Positions 1-30,088 of a stretch of 64,000 nucleotides of DNA are shown in pieces (positions within the stretch are counted from its first letter, which is position 1; each line of letters begins with the position of its first letter). The DNA lies in assembly GCA_012295275.1 (NCBI GenBank), contig CM022679.1:29546664-29610663 (forward strand), given 5' to 3'. The position numbers and the translations under genes are program-made. Under the pieces are notes generated by a model that had not been told where the DNA came from, did no database searches, and saw nothing but the letters and a program-made list of their open reading frames with translations. The stretch comes from Chrysomallon squamiferum (taxonomy: Eukaryota > Mollusca > Gastropoda > Neomphalida > Peltospiridae).

Positions 1-54
1 ATTGTTGTTATTATTGTTAGTTGTTATTATTGTTATTACTATTTAATTGTGCAG

Positions 55-12896
<12,842 letters not shown>

Positions 12897-13910
12897 ATAT
12901 GTCAAGGTCAGATTTCGATCTGGCCCCCTCCCCTCTCAAGCAAGTAGAAGAAGAAGAAGAAGAAGAAAAAAAGTCTTAGCCCGTAAGCTGGGTATTTTAT
13001 CAGTAATATCCTAACTAATATTAATAAACCTATGACAGATCAGGAATCTATAATGGCCGTTAAACATGAATCAGTTTTGAGATATTACAGTTAAAAGGTA
13101 TATCTAAATATCTAACTTTACAATAAAACCATTAATCATTGAGGTGGGTTCATTTTTGTACTGTAAATTTTCAAATTATGTTAACCTCGTCCTTTAAGAA
13201 TATCCATTTTACATTATATTAAAGTAACCTTTTACATTACATCTAAGTAACTTTTTTCGACTGTGTGTCGCTTACCTTCGGCAGGAGAATGAGTTTAATA
13301 TTTAGCATATTTCTATCGGATAATTTGTTTAAGCACATATCTATATAGTGCACACATTTTTACGTCATTAGATAGCTCTTTTCACTTTAGTACAATCTGT
13401 ATATCAACTTGAATTCATTATCAGAGAGATTTTCAAAAAATTGTTACCTCCTTCTCTTTCATTACTAACCAGCGAAAAGATAATCTACATATAAAACTAA
13501 ACTGTTATATAATCTGGATTTATAGTCACCATAACCATTATCATCATCATCATCCTCACCATCGTTATTATAATTATTATTATCATCATCGTCATAATCA
13601 TCATCATCATTACTACTACTAATATTATCGTATATATGTAGAATTTAATCGATAGATGTATATAAAACCAAAATAATATTCGAAACCGTTAGAATTTTAC
13701 GCAGTTACTGATGACTGAGATAAATATAATACAATTTATTAAACACGTATTTGACCATTCATTTTTCTACTCTTTGTAATCAAACTGCTGTGATGAATGG
13801 AGTTATGTCCCTTAGAAGGTTTTACTAAATGGAAATGCGACAACTGTTCGGAGATAGGAAAATCCTATTTAATCTGTGGCAGCTAAACTATGTTACTGTG
13901 CAATAAATAT
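12897..13910 (+). other. Probable 3' UTR of the formin gene
   Basis: It follows the TGA at 12894-12896. It contains an (AGA)n stretch near 12948-12970 and AATAAA hexamers near 13023, 13122 and 13902. The last looks most like a functional signal because a GT/T-rich element follows. No ORF of interest. An AAGGGACATAACTCC-type motif occurs on the minus strand at 13799-13814. Confidence 0.5.
13902..13907 (+). terminator. Candidate poly(A) signal of the formin gene
   Basis: AATAAA followed within 20-60 nt by ATAATTGTTTTGTTG and a long T run, which resembles a GU/U-rich downstream element. Earlier AATAAA copies (about 13023, 13122) are alternatives. Confidence 0.45.
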
Positions 13911-14736
13911 CTCATAAAATGATAATTGTTTTGTTGAATTTTTTTTTTTTTTTTTTTTCTGTTGATTGTTGTTATTATTATTATTAATTTTTTTTTTTCG
14001 TTATTTATTTTTAAGTATTAGTATAATAACATTAGCGACGGTTTTAAAATAAAAATGTGATGGTGATGTTATTTGTTTTGTATGGCATTTATTTTACTGC
14101 TTTTTAATATATATATTCGTTTAGAATAAATACACTAAATTAGTTATATAAACAAACACTGCCAATAATCCCCTGCTAATAATGTGGGACGAGGATTATC
14201 TTTTAAGCCAGATTACCTCGAGCGAAAAAAAAATAAAAAAATAAAAAAATCCACTAATTCAAAGAATATAATTAATGGTTTTATATGTATACGCATGCAT
14301 ACATGCACACATACACACAATAATAACTGAACGGACGATAAAAGAAGCAACTGAACTGTGGCGGAGATAGGTGAATCACTGGATTATCGCCCCTGATCTG
14401 ACTCTTTAATCTGTGAAAACAATTAAGCTACTGATTTACATAATATCCTTGTTCAAACCGCGTAAAATTTAAAAATAAGGTCAAATTGTTAAATATATAA
14501 ATTAAAATACTTCAGATGTGGTAGCGTTAAATAGGCACTAGCTTTGAAACATTTGAAAACGTTAAATTATTAAATGTTTTTAATAAAATGGAAAACAACA
14601 AAGTTTTTAAAATCATGTAACTTTTTAATTGTGTCTATAGCCATCCTTTTAGGGAACTTGTAATCGTGAATTTTTTCAGTTAATCAATAACAATGTCACA
14701 GAATAATATCAACATAAATAAATAACATAACATAAC

Positions 14737-14784
<48 letters not shown>
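14737..14784. repeat. (AAT)n microsatellite
   Basis: Perfect AAT trinucleotide run, intergenic. Confidence 0.95.
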
Positions 14785-15055
14785 TACAGCTTTATATATA
14801 TATATACATTTTCCCAGGACGTCGTGGTTTTAAAGATGGATGCCCTGTAGGTGCTATGTTTGTCACTAATTTGTAACGTGCATGTCTCAAACTGAATTCT
14901 TAGACATTGTGGTGATCTGATAGGATCATGCGCCTAAATGAATGTTTCAGTAAAATAGTCATTCCTTTTAAATGAAGATACCTTTCTTTTTAATTGATAA
15001 TAATTGTTTGATTTTTTTATTATTATTATTATGATTTTTTTAGAGGGGTTCGGAA

Positions 15056-15084
15056 TTTTATTTATTTATTTATTTATTTATTTA

Positions 15085-15142
<58 letters not shown>
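15056..15142. repeat. (TTTA)n / (TTA)n compound repeat
   Basis: Tetranucleotide TTTA units changing to TTA units; intergenic. Confidence 0.95.
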
Positions 15143-15540
15143 TATGTCTAAAGGAGGTAATCATTATTTAAGTTTATTAAACAGGTGAGGACTAAATGTC
15201 GAATAATTATATACCTGTAAAGAAATATTAAAGTATTTTTAATAATACATCCAAATCTGATTGTTTTATTTTACAAATAACCTAAATAAGTAGGTAAACA
15301 TGCATTCGAGGTATTCCGTAAACACTGGATGTTAAAAAATTATTCCGAATATTGCCGAAGATGACACTCCTCCCTTTTCTGAATACATCTATAAAATTAA
15401 AATTAACTGAAAGTTATATAAACAGACATGGTATTTTAAAATGTATTAATAATTGTTTAAAACAATTATAAAAATATATAAGACCAAAAATCAAAAGCAA
15501 AATAAGAAAATAAAAGAAAATATTAGTCAAATTCCGAAAT

Positions 15541-15710
15541 TAGCCGTTTTTCGGCGAACACTCGGAAGATAATTTCTGACTCAACAAAGGGAGCTAACTG
15601 GTCGTTAAAGCAATGCGCATGCTCAAATAGCCATTTTGTTGAAAGAAGAAGAATTTACTGACTGGTGAAGACGTTAAGAAATTCGTTATTTAATTACTAC
15701 AGACACAACT
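15541..15710 (+). promoter_or_regulatory. Putative TATA-less housekeeping promoter and 5' UTR of UBE2D
   Basis: The 170 bp before the ATG are less AT-rich than the surroundings. They contain TGCGCATGC at 15614-15622, close to an NRF1 half-palindrome. They also contain GCCATTTTG at 15630-15638, the reverse of a YY1-like CAAAATGGC. A second YY1-like GCCGCCATT lies in intron 1 at 15828-15836. No TATA box is seen. NRF1 plus YY1 sites near the start are typical of ubiquitously expressed animal genes. An AAAGGGAGCTAACTG motif at 15586-15600 belongs to the dispersed family noted in the findings. The transcription start cannot be fixed from sequence alone. Confidence 0.5.
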
Positions 15711-19821
<4,111 letters not shown>

Positions 19822-21230
19822 TGAAAGGGTGTTCCTATATGAAACATTTTTTGTCTGTGAAAAAAAATAAAAATTGTTTTTCGGTACACTTAAAAATGAA
19901 CAGAACACTTAACAAAGGCAAATACAAAAAAAAAAAAAAAAAAAAAAAAAACTGTGTGAATAATTTTATAATCTTTTTTTCTCCCTCCTATTTCATACAA
20001 AGATGTAGATCAGGGGTTTGTATTAATAAAGGTGTGTCACTGGGGACTGAACATAGGGTGAGGGAGGGGTTAAGACTTTTTTTATACAGTGCTGACCACT
20101 GGTAAATCATTTAGCAGAATGTCTAGTTTTATTACTTTTCTTTCTTTTTAAATTTTAATCACCAATAATTTCATCATGATTGTTAATAGAGACATGACTT
20201 TGATTATTGTAAGACATAGATGTAAAGTGTACAGACCCATGGAAATTCTTACAGTGTTTATTTAATGAATAATAGTAATATTTAAATGTAATAACCAGCT
20301 ACATATCTGTAACAAAGAGCAAATCATTTTTTAAAAAACAATTTCTATCTTATTGCCACCACCCATTCTAAATTGTATATAGTATGAGTCACATAGAGGG
20401 TTATTTTTCAAATTATTTCCCAAGCACAGAATACACGATAATAATTATTTTTTAAAATATTGTTTTATTATTTATTATTTATTTATTATCACATATTTGC
20501 ACTATGATTTGTAGACAAAAATTTAAAAAAAGAAAAAAAAACATTTACACAGGCACTGCACAATTAAGTTTTAAAATGAATATTTCCAGTGAAATGGGTA
20601 AATTAATCTTTATTGCTATTTTTCTGGATTTTTTTAAATTTTTGTTTTGAGAATTGTTGTCATGGAAATGGTAATATTTTTTTTTTTTTTTTTTTATCAA
20701 ACTGTGGTTGGCCAACATTGGCTATTTTAGGAGCTGATGTGCTGTGCAGTGACCATAATTTGTAATTGATTTAATTAATTTCTGAATAGAAGTTTGCAGC
20801 CATGATGAATTGAATCTATTGTAGATAAACTCATTCTGTTCACCAATCAGGCATTTAAAATTATCCATGAATGTAATATAGTTAAATTTCTGGATTTGAA
20901 GATAAGTATGATACATACATACTGTTTTAGTTAACCTTCGATTTTTAATTGAGGTTAAATAAATGTCTTTGAGCATGTGACATTGGTTGTTACGGCAACC
21001 TACATTTGAAACAATATGACATTGACTGTCTTAAAAAAATATTAAAAATTTGCTTGTCAATTCTACCATTTCATTATAAAAATAAGTATTTGGAGTTAAT
21101 AATTTTTTTTATCCAAAACGTAATCTTTTTTTTTTTTTTTTTTCCAAAGGTTAGAGCATTTTTAAACAAAAACATATTGTAATTTAAAAATGCCTTAGTG
21201 TAATTCAAATAAAGCTTTTTTTTTTATTTT
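19822..21230 (+). other. Probable 3' UTR of UBE2D
   Basis: It begins after TGA 19819-19821 and has A and T homopolymers (19926-19950, 20679-20697, 21127-21143). The best poly(A) hexamer is AATAAA at 21208-21213, followed by a T run. Later AATAAA-like hexamers near 22056 and 22147 are alternatives for a longer UTR. An X-box-like GTTGTTACGGCAAC lies at 20986-20999. Confidence 0.45.
21208..21213 (+). terminator. Candidate poly(A) signal of UBE2D
   Basis: AATAAA followed by GCTTTTTTTTTT and a T-rich stretch. It is one of several possible signals. Confidence 0.4.
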
Positions 21231-23383
21231 ATATATATATATATATAAATTTATTCACTTCTGTACATTTCATATTTTTCTGTTGCTAAATTTGACCTGT
21301 TCCAAACAGTGGCAGTTTTTTTGGATGGGTTTTGGGGCATTTTAGATTTTATTTAATTTTCATGAGGCTTGCTTCGCCACAGTGTGACGTAATAAAAAAA
21401 CCCATCTCTACTGCGCCAATATACTACGACTGAAAACTCAGGACACGACATTTTTAGTGTTCTGCATTAACTCTTATGTAAAATATTAAACAAAAAAATT
21501 TGTACAGAACTAGACCCCAATTTTCTTTTCACTATCTTTTAATTAACCTAACAAATTATAATTATTTTTTTTTTTTTTTTTCATTATTATTATTTACTGT
21601 GTTCAGAACATGATGTGCTTGGGACAAGTGGCCCGGTGTGAATAACATGTACATGATTAATAATACTTTTTTTTTTTTTTTTCATTACGGGCCTGTTACT
21701 GTCATCAAGCTGGTGTGTATAGTACATAAAGTTACATAACAAACCATTTATGTTGTCTTGTTATCTTTTCTACATTGTACTCGCTGCATCATTATTTTAA
21801 AAAAAAAAAAAAAAAAAAATTATTAATGACTGAAAAAATCCTATTAAAACACTAATTAGACTTGGGAGAATAAATTGCCTGTGTTTGAATTTGTATTTGG
21901 TTCAGAATACTGGGCATATTTGTAATATTAAAAACCTGTACACACATAATTACTGAATGATTTTTTTTTATTTGTAGTAAGAACGTGTATACAACTGCTT
22001 TCTAACAGTTAAACATTTTTAATTGATGTTATTTCTCACACTGTTTGACCTGTATTAAATAAATCTTAGAGCAGGTGAAACATGTCAGATATTTCATTAC
22101 AACATGTATTTGAATAAACCATCGCATTGCACAAAATTCTGTGTTAAATAAAGATCAATAATTGATATGAATGCTAATACTTGTTGCAGTCTGGATAACT
22201 ACTGGAATTTTATAAATATTGTTGGAAGGTAATTTACTATAAAAAAAATTTAGTAATAATTTTACAAAACGATAAAAAGAGGTTGCTTTTCTGTTGTTTA
22301 ATCCTTGACTTGAGTTCCAGTAATAGCAAGGTTTGGTCTCTGTTAAATTTATAAACACCACAAAAACAAAGAAAGAAACTGCATACCATTCAAATCACCA
22401 GTATTTTATTGGACTCATATTAATATAAATTAATATATACAGCCTTAAAATGTTGTAAATAATAATTTATTGACAATCTGAAAAGAATGTTATAGAAAAA
22501 ATATCCATTAAATATCCACATGTATGGTGGTTGTACACAAATAGCAAATAAAAGCCAACAGCAGTTGCATAAATGTTGAAGGTTTTTTTTAAAACGAGTA
22601 ACTCATTATGAAGCTAACTGAATATTCTTTTCCTTATGAATGGTTTATCAACAGCTTATTTATACATATGTGTGTATGGGTATATGTCTGTGTGTGTGCA
22701 AACAATTTGACATTTAACAGTAAAATGTGATAAAATGGTATTTATCGAATGCCGAGATCATTTTGATTCGTTCCTGAAGCAGAGGTCAGTAAGGTGATTT
22801 TGTTTGATAAAGAATTGATGAAATTAGTAACAATATGGATGGTTAATAACAAAAAATAAAAACATGTATTTGATTTGTGGGTTTTAATTTAAAAGAAGAA
22901 AATGTCACAAATTTACATTGGACATTAGATTTGTAATTAATTACTGTAATATATTTCATACTTAGCCAACTATTTATACTGTGTGATGGAAATGATACTT
23001 TAGTTTCAAAATATTTATATGCATTAACCTTTGATCGTTGACCTTACATCCACCTATCAGAAGGGGAACCGCCAGAAGAAATTTGTTACGTTTCATTTTT
23101 GAACAATCGCACCATTTTGTTATCTGTAAATAGTTATGGGTTGAGTTATTTTTACATCTAATTATCCACGCGAAAGACATTTTACTTTTATGATTATTTA
23201 AACATGACATATAAAACAAATCTGACAATGTACCGTGACCAAGTAGTTATTAAATAAATAATGAAAATAAATAAAGGAAATGAAACAAAAACAAATTATT
23301 AAAATGAGAAAATTGTTTGCCTTGTTATGCAATGTGCTATGAACGTTTTAAATGATATCTTTTGACTGTTGATGGATATTTAA

Positions 23384-23385
<2 letters not shown>

Positions 23386-23434
<49 letters not shown>
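23386..23434. repeat. (AAT)n microsatellite
   Basis: Perfect AAT trinucleotide run, intergenic. Confidence 0.95.
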
Positions 23435-24048
23435 CGTTAAACCTAATCAAGGAAGGGAAATAACTCTGTTCGATTTAATCGAAGTTTCATTTCAGAATGG
23501 AAATGACCAAATTTTTTGTTTTTGTTTTATTTAATTTAAATTATAAAATAACAAAGATATAGTTATTTTTTAAATAGGATGTAAACAAATAAAGAGCTAT
23601 ACAAAAGCAAAACAATATTTAAGATCGCGAAATATAATATCAGAAATGGTTACAATGTGGTACAAATAAAGCAATTTATAAGAAACAAAAATTTAAAACA
23701 GTAACATGTTATCTTCATATTTCTTATTCATAAATATATCTGAAATTTATTTATTTGTTGTTGTTTTTTTTTTTGTTTTTTTTAATTGTATTTTATTTTA
23801 ATTTTTTAAATAATAAGGTTTGATGACTTAAGCTATTAGCTTCTAGAGCAAAATGACTGCGCCACAGTTCACTGACAGAATATTGGCTCAAAATTTATCG
23901 TCCACGAGACGGTTTATGAGCCCCAAGAGACAGACCATTTCTCTCTCCACGAAGCCGTAATAATTAGTGTTTAAGTATTTTCTAATTCATTTACATACAT
24001 ATATATATATATATAGGTATAGCTATAGATAACAGACAGAAGACCGTG

Positions 24049-24093
24049 TTTTTTTTTGTGCTGCGGGGGGTGTCGTTAAACATTCATTCATTA
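24049..24093 (+). mobile_element. Possible non-LTR retroposon (SINE/LINE) 3' end with (ATTC)n tail
   Basis: A GTGCTGCGGGGGGTGTCG segment is followed by TTAAACATTCATTCATTAA. A G-rich stem ending in an (ATTC)n microsatellite tail is typical of short retroposons, and I recall closely similar ends as common in gastropod genomes. No body of the element could be delimited upstream. Confidence 0.4.
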
Positions 24094-24275
24094 ACATAGT
24101 TACCGACAGCTGTGATTTTTACTTTCTGTCACTTTTCAGTAATATTTGTTTGCCTTCAAAAAGTTATTAATTTTTATTTGTCATTAAAAATAGAATTTCC
24201 AAGGGAGACGACTACAATACATCTTATTTTATAAATTTAACATAGATAGTAAATCTTTTGTTTGTTTGTTTTTTT

Positions 24276-24276
<1 letters not shown>

Positions 24277-24360
<84 letters not shown>
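24277..24360. repeat. (CT)n(CA)n compound microsatellite
   Basis: About 54 bp of CT units joined directly to 30 bp of CA units. Confidence 0.97.
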
Positions 24361-24361
<1 letters not shown>

Positions 24362-24568
24362 TGTTAAATTCTAAATACTATATAATGATGTCGACCAATA
24401 TTAATGACTTTATTTTCCGTTCAGGTACCAACAAAATTCTATATATAGCTAGCTATTCGGTTACCTTAAGCAATGCAGATTAACTATAACACATAATTGT
24501 GGTGTTTACTTTGATTATAATTATGTTCTGCTGAGATATTTTTAAAATATTGTTAATAAAACAATCCT

Positions 24569-24587
24569 TATTTATTTATTTATTTAT

Positions 24588-24638
<51 letters not shown>
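24569..24638. repeat. (TTTA)n / (TTA)n compound repeat
   Basis: TTTA units followed by a TTA run; intergenic. Confidence 0.95.
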
Positions 24639-24639
<1 letters not shown>

Positions 24640-25130
24640 GGGAAATAATAAAATAAAATTGAAAAAAGGCATATAGGGATAATGCTGATCTAATTTTAGT
24701 GACCATTTTGGTTTAAAGTTACGTGATTTCGTTTATTTCCAACTAATTCATAAATAAACAGACACTTTTTAAATTTCGTTTTAGTTCTGATTATTTTTAA
24801 CTAAGAGCACAAGCGTGTAAAGATGAGCGAATAATTCCTTTTCCCTATTATAGTCTAATAAATTATTAATTCCAAATTATCGATTTCTTCTCTGTTTTCT
24901 GTCCTTTTGACAAAGGGAATGACTCATTTGAATGTGGGGATTGTTGCTTGTTTTTTTACTTCATTGTTCTTTTTCTATTCAATATAATCTTCTTTCACAA
25001 ACAGTTAATATCATTTTTTTTCAACAGTATGCATTTATAAAATATTTATAAGTTTTAACTGTGAAGAAAAGGCATCCTGAAATATCCTTTTTATCTTTCA
25101 TTTAATACTGCTCGAATCACTTATTTTGGT

Positions 25131-25210
25131 TTTGGATCGGTCGGATTATCTCCCCTATCAAAGAGTGGTCGGTGCGCCATATTTTACCAGGACGACAGTA
25201 TGCGTCGGGT
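25131..25210 (+). promoter_or_regulatory. Candidate promoter / 5' non-coding exon of the FSTL gene
   Basis: A less AT-rich patch ends in ...GGT followed by a strong donor, GTGAGT, at 25211-25216. The next good acceptor upstream of the start codon is at 26268-26269. I infer a 5' UTR exon spliced to 26270. A GGATTATCTCCCCTA motif at 25143-25157 is the reverse of the dispersed AAGGGGAGATAA-type motif. No TATA box was seen. A transcript is needed to confirm it. Confidence 0.35.
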
Positions 25211-25468
25211 GTGAGTATATTGCTTTTGTTTTTTCGTAAAATATAATTTTTTATAATTCCGTTTTTGTGATTAATTCAAGTACTTTTACAATAAAATGAT
25301 GTCATTAAAAACAAAAAAATTAAACTTTGCATTTTGTCTAAAATTTTAATAGGACGCAGTGTTTAGGAAATCGCACTTCCGCAGTTACTGGTCAGCTGTC
25401 GACAAATTATTCGATCGAATTATCCGTTCCGTAATAATGATAATTATGCTTATATTTGTTTTATATCA

Positions 25469-25469
<1 letters not shown>

Positions 25470-25523
<54 letters not shown>
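25470..25523. repeat. (AAT)n microsatellite
   Basis: Perfect AAT run between the candidate 5' exon and the signal-peptide exon. The poly-Ile ORF over it is an artefact. Confidence 0.95.
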
Positions 25524-25526
<3 letters not shown>

Positions 25527-26110
25527 GCGTTGCAAGAAAACAGCTGAAATAAATTCTTTAGTAAATAGTAATTGCCAGAATTAGAATTTAGAAAAAGAAT
25601 GATAAATAACTAGATACTTAAGATAGCAGATTAAAATTTAAAGTGATAATAAACATTATCATTATAAAATAAACCGGAGTTATATAATAATAATAATAAT
25701 AATTATAAATATTTTTTAAGAAAATGAACATTAAAATATCGTTTTCATTTAATAAAGATTTGGTTTCTGTTTCTGTTTCAACTTATCTTGTTTGAACTAG
25801 GCTTATCTTTGAGTTATAATTTTGAGAAATTAAAATTTGATATGATTTTAAAAATTTACTTTGAAAATGACCTAAAAAGCAAAGGTTCTTATCATCACTT
25901 ATATGTGTACTAAAGTAATGTCAAAACAAAATAAAGTCCTGAAGCAATTGATATTATAAATGTTACATGGCTAAGGTGTGGTAGTGTTGAAAGGCAATAT
26001 ATTTGTACATATGTCACAATCATTTTTGATGGAAGTTATTTAAAAATTGGAAAAAACAAATACACAAGTTTTACTTGGAACATGAATTTTTATTTCTAAA
26101 ATTAAAAACT

Positions 26111-26112
<2 letters not shown>

Positions 26113-26149
<37 letters not shown>
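26113..26149. repeat. Poly-T tract, ~37 bp
   Basis: T homopolymer about 120 bp before the acceptor at 26268-26269. Confidence 0.95.
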
Positions 26150-26154
<5 letters not shown>

Positions 26155-26308
26155 TGTCAATATTTTCAGAAATATTTAGTTCAGGTTATCCTCTTTTTTA
26201 ATTGCATTTTTTTTTTGTAATAGGAAATGTGATACGTCTCATTTATATTTATTTTTATCTTCATTTCAGGTTGTCATGGTGATGTAAAAAAAAGAATACG
26301 TCAGGAGT

Positions 26309-26389
26309 ATGAGGATGCTGTTTATTTCCTTGGCATTTGTTGCCATTGTCTCTGTGGCTACAGCGAAGCCTCACAAACATGGTGGAAAG
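26309..26389 (+). other. Signal-peptide exon of the FSTL gene
   Basis: 27 codons starting MRMLFISLAFVAIVSVATA, then KPHKHGGK. This is a short N-region, a hydrophobic core and an A-T-A cleavage context. The ATG at 26309 is preceded in the same exon (from 26270) by ATG at 26276, which opens only a two-codon frame (ATG GTG TAA overlap region), and the chosen ATG gives the signal peptide. A second in-frame ATG at 26315 could also serve. The exon ends in phase 0 at the GTAGGT donor. Confidence 0.75.
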
Positions 26390-29300
26390 GTAGGTTGTGA
26401 AAAACTACCAAACAAAGCTTATATAGTAATAATATGTAATACGAACAGACGTTAGAAAGCTTTGTAACTGACATCCTTTTTATGTATGGACATAAATGTA
26501 CTTTTTTTTAATTTACTCTTTAGATATATTCATTAACCTTTATTATATTTATCTCAATATGACACTTTATAACTGATGCAGTTTTGTTTTATAACGTCAT
26601 TCATTAATTCATTCATTCATTCAGTCAAACATATGAATAGAAAGTGTTCATTGTGGACCTCTATTTTTTGTAACCTAACCTTACCACAAGGTTGTATGTC
26701 TAAAAACTTATTGTATTACATCTAAAGTGTCAGTATGAGTCTAATGCTTTTCATGTGAATATTCAGTTCATTTTTGTGCAGTATTAATTAAGATAATATA
26801 TATTTATTATTTATCAACAATGACTTGAATTGTGGCTTCAGTAAAGGACAGTGACATTTAACAGTGTATATTTAATTCATACAGATATAGAGAATTTAGT
26901 CATTTACTCAAAAAGGAATAAATCTTGATGTTCATTAATGGATATTTATATTGTTTATGCAATATTTTTATTATATTTATTATTGATATTCTTATTGTTG
27001 TTTATATTATTACTGTATATATAATTGTATATATAAAAAATATTTTGATTAAAAGCAGTGAGAAGAAAACATTATTATCTCCTTTAATCATATATGGTAC
27101 TGTTTCATGTGGTAGGTTATTTTGAACCATGCAGTATTGTTACTGATCAAAACAATGAGAACTGTTTTCACATTCTGGCTTACTTCTTTGTTGATCTGTA
27201 CAGTAATGGTGTTTAACATTTCACAGAATTCATTGTTGTGATAGAAATTCAGATAATAATGCAGGTGTCCAATTCCCAGTCACAAGTTAAAAATAATCAA
27301 ATAATACATACTTAATGTCATTTACAAGTGAATACCTGGTTTTTAGTGCGTAGATAAAATTTAATATGCTGTATTTTGTATTACTACAAACTGAAATATA
27401 TCTATAGATTATTATTAGCTGATTAGGCTTATCTAATTTGAATTTTTCCAAATGATGTATACCAACACATTTGAAACAAAGGATTTAAGCCAAATTGATC
27501 CAAGTGTTATAAATAAACATTAGGTAATGCAGGTTACCAGTTTATCCTTTTATATTGTTTTTTTTTTCCTCCACATCCATCTGTTACAAATAAGACTTCG
27601 TTATACACATGAATATTGTATATCTCCATGAAAACACAGACTGAAGCATCCAAATCAAATTAAATTAAATGCAAAAAAATGCATTTCTTAAATTCTTAAT
27701 AATAGTCTTATTACATATCTTATAGTTTTAAGATAAGCAGTTGATAGGTAATGGTGTTGTAGACTAATTTGAGAATATGTTAAGTTAAACACTGAGTTAG
27801 ATAGAAAATTACAACATGCAGTTTAATAGTGTTTTTATATACATGTAATTACTTTTTAAATCATAACCTGAGTACTTCATAATCAAATTTTTTTTGTTTT
27901 AAGCATGCATGCAAGCATACACAATGCAGGTGCACATGTGCACACACAAACATATATATTATTAAACACATACTAACAAGCAGTAAACTGTATATACTTA
28001 GACATGGAAATTACAAGCATATGCACATTCATAAATAATGTGATTTATGTGACTGTTCTATTTCTTTCTAATTTAAATGCACATACATGCACTTACTTAC
28101 ATGTAAACATGTATGTGCACACACTTACATACACATTTACATGCACAAGCTACTCAGACATGTAATTTATAGACAGTTTGTGCTACTGACTGAGATGTTA
28201 AAGAGCAGTCTGTATATGTTCCCAGATGATGCACACAAACATACATATGTACATAGACAGCAGTTAATATTGATCTGTGTTGTCAGGTTTGAACTCCCCT
28301 TCTGGCAGTTGTGTACTGAATATTTATAAATTTCCAGCAAGTAAAATCAGTTTAACGGTTTATTGTATAGCTCATAATGACTCAAGAGGATTGAGGAAAA
28401 AATGCATAAAAGATATTATTTATAAAAAGAAAATGGATTGCTGTTTGAATTGTTGCCAGTGGAAACAGGAAAATTGTGGAGTTATTACACATACTTGCAC
28501 ATAACTACTATCTGGTTATTGTTGAAATTAATCAGTACGAATATCAGTTAATTCTAGTACAATAGGTGATCAGTCTTTGGTAACAGGCTGCAGTGATACT
28601 AGTAATGGTAATAAAACTTGTCTGAACATCCGGCATCAAGTTATAAATGTGATGACACAAAGATCCCCTTTTTTTGTCATATCTGGTAATATTTTCATAA
28701 GCAGTGTATCCAGTTACCAGTTTAATTATCATTGGTAAGACACAGGATACTTTTCTTGTCAATTCTGGATTTGTATATTCATATCAGCATTTGTCTTCTG
28801 TCAGACAGTGTCTTCGTATTGTCAATGTTATTTCACAAAACGTTTTCTTGATTTTTTAAATTTTTATGTGGATTTGTGTAATTTGTATGTGTCTGTGTGT
28901 GTGTGAACTTACATTTTGTATGAGAAAGTAAACAGTATGAAATATTATAAGGAAGGGAGAGAAAGGAGAGAAGAAAAAGAAAAAATTAAATACAGAGGAA
29001 AAGAAGATAAAAAAAAAAAAAAAATAAAAAAGGGAAAGAAACAAAAAAGGAGCAAGTAAAAAGGTTAAATAAGAGAAAAGAAGAATGACAATATTGCAGT
29101 TTGATTTTTATCTGCCTCAGAATCTGTCTGTCTGTCTGAGTTTGTTGGTTTCTCTGACTCAGTATCCATCTACTGTCACTTAGAACAAATATAAAGACAG
29201 AATGTTCAGCGTTAACTAAGTTCGGTAGTAAGTTATTTCCTGATTACTAAGTGTCTCAACAGCTGACACCAGATCTTAGAAGATTTACTATAGTAATTTA

Positions 29301-30034
29301 CATGCTTTGTCCTGTGTGGTGTAGTTAATTATCTGAGTGATTATTTATTGATGTTGTTACCCCAGGCAGTCACGACATGTACAAATCCAGTTTAAATAAA
29401 ACATTGCTTACTCTCACACAGCGAGGCTGCTTTTTTCATTCATTTCAATTTTATTTTCATCTTTTTAAAAATATATCTTTGACGTTTCTTTAGCCGGTAG
29501 TTTAGTAGTTTAGTTTCAGTTAAAATATTTCTATTATACACAGTTTGTGTTGTACAAGTGCGTTCTCTTGAATACTTATTTTAAATTATACATGTATTCC
29601 GTCTCATTTGTTTTCTTTCCTTAGCATTTCATTTTGAGTTATTTCACAGTGCTCAGCCTAATGTGAAACCTTATGACAAACTAATATTATTATTTTGTTT
29701 TCTAACGTATCCTGTATTAGTGAAGTCCATATGCTTGATGAAACCCATGTCCAATTACATTACTCTTTGCTTTCACACGTATTTATAGCAACTGGAACGC
29801 CTATTGTGTGCGTAACTTCAAGCTAATACCTGTGAGGTTCATCTTCAGTTCACCTGTCTATGTTTCTTCTGGCATGTTGCTAATTAATAACTTCCTTTTT
29901 AACAGCTAGCAGTAAGATGTAATTTAATGAATAATCTTCAGATAAAAAATAATTTTATTTAGAAATAATTACTATATGATTTATGGATTTTCTCGTCTTT
30001 TTTTTTTTCTGGTTTGGTGGGGCTTTTTTTATTT

Positions 30035-30088
<54 letters not shown>

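Larger units (their letters stand above)
13911..15540. other. Intergenic region, formin to UBE2D
   Basis: AT-rich sequence with T homopolymers (13940-13960), (AAT)n at 14737-14784 and (TTTA)n/(TTA)n at 15056-15142. No coding or RNA gene was seen on either strand. Confidence 0.6.
21231..25130. other. Intergenic region, UBE2D to FSTL gene
   Basis: AT-rich with homopolymers, (AAT)n at 23386-23434, (CT)n(CA)n at 24277-24360 and (TTTA)/(TTA)n at 24569-24638. A retroposon-like 3' tail lies at 24049-24093 and an AAGGGAAATAACTC motif at 23453-23466. Small ORFs on either strand (for example 22155-22361, 22974-23228) show no recognisable family. The less AT-rich stretch 23840-23960 was not identified. 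Confidence 0.5.

Noticed and set aside
20986-20999. X-box-like GTTGTTACGGCAAC as a regulatory site
   Set aside because: Lies in the probable UBE2D 3' UTR, isolated; listed only as a note within that feature.
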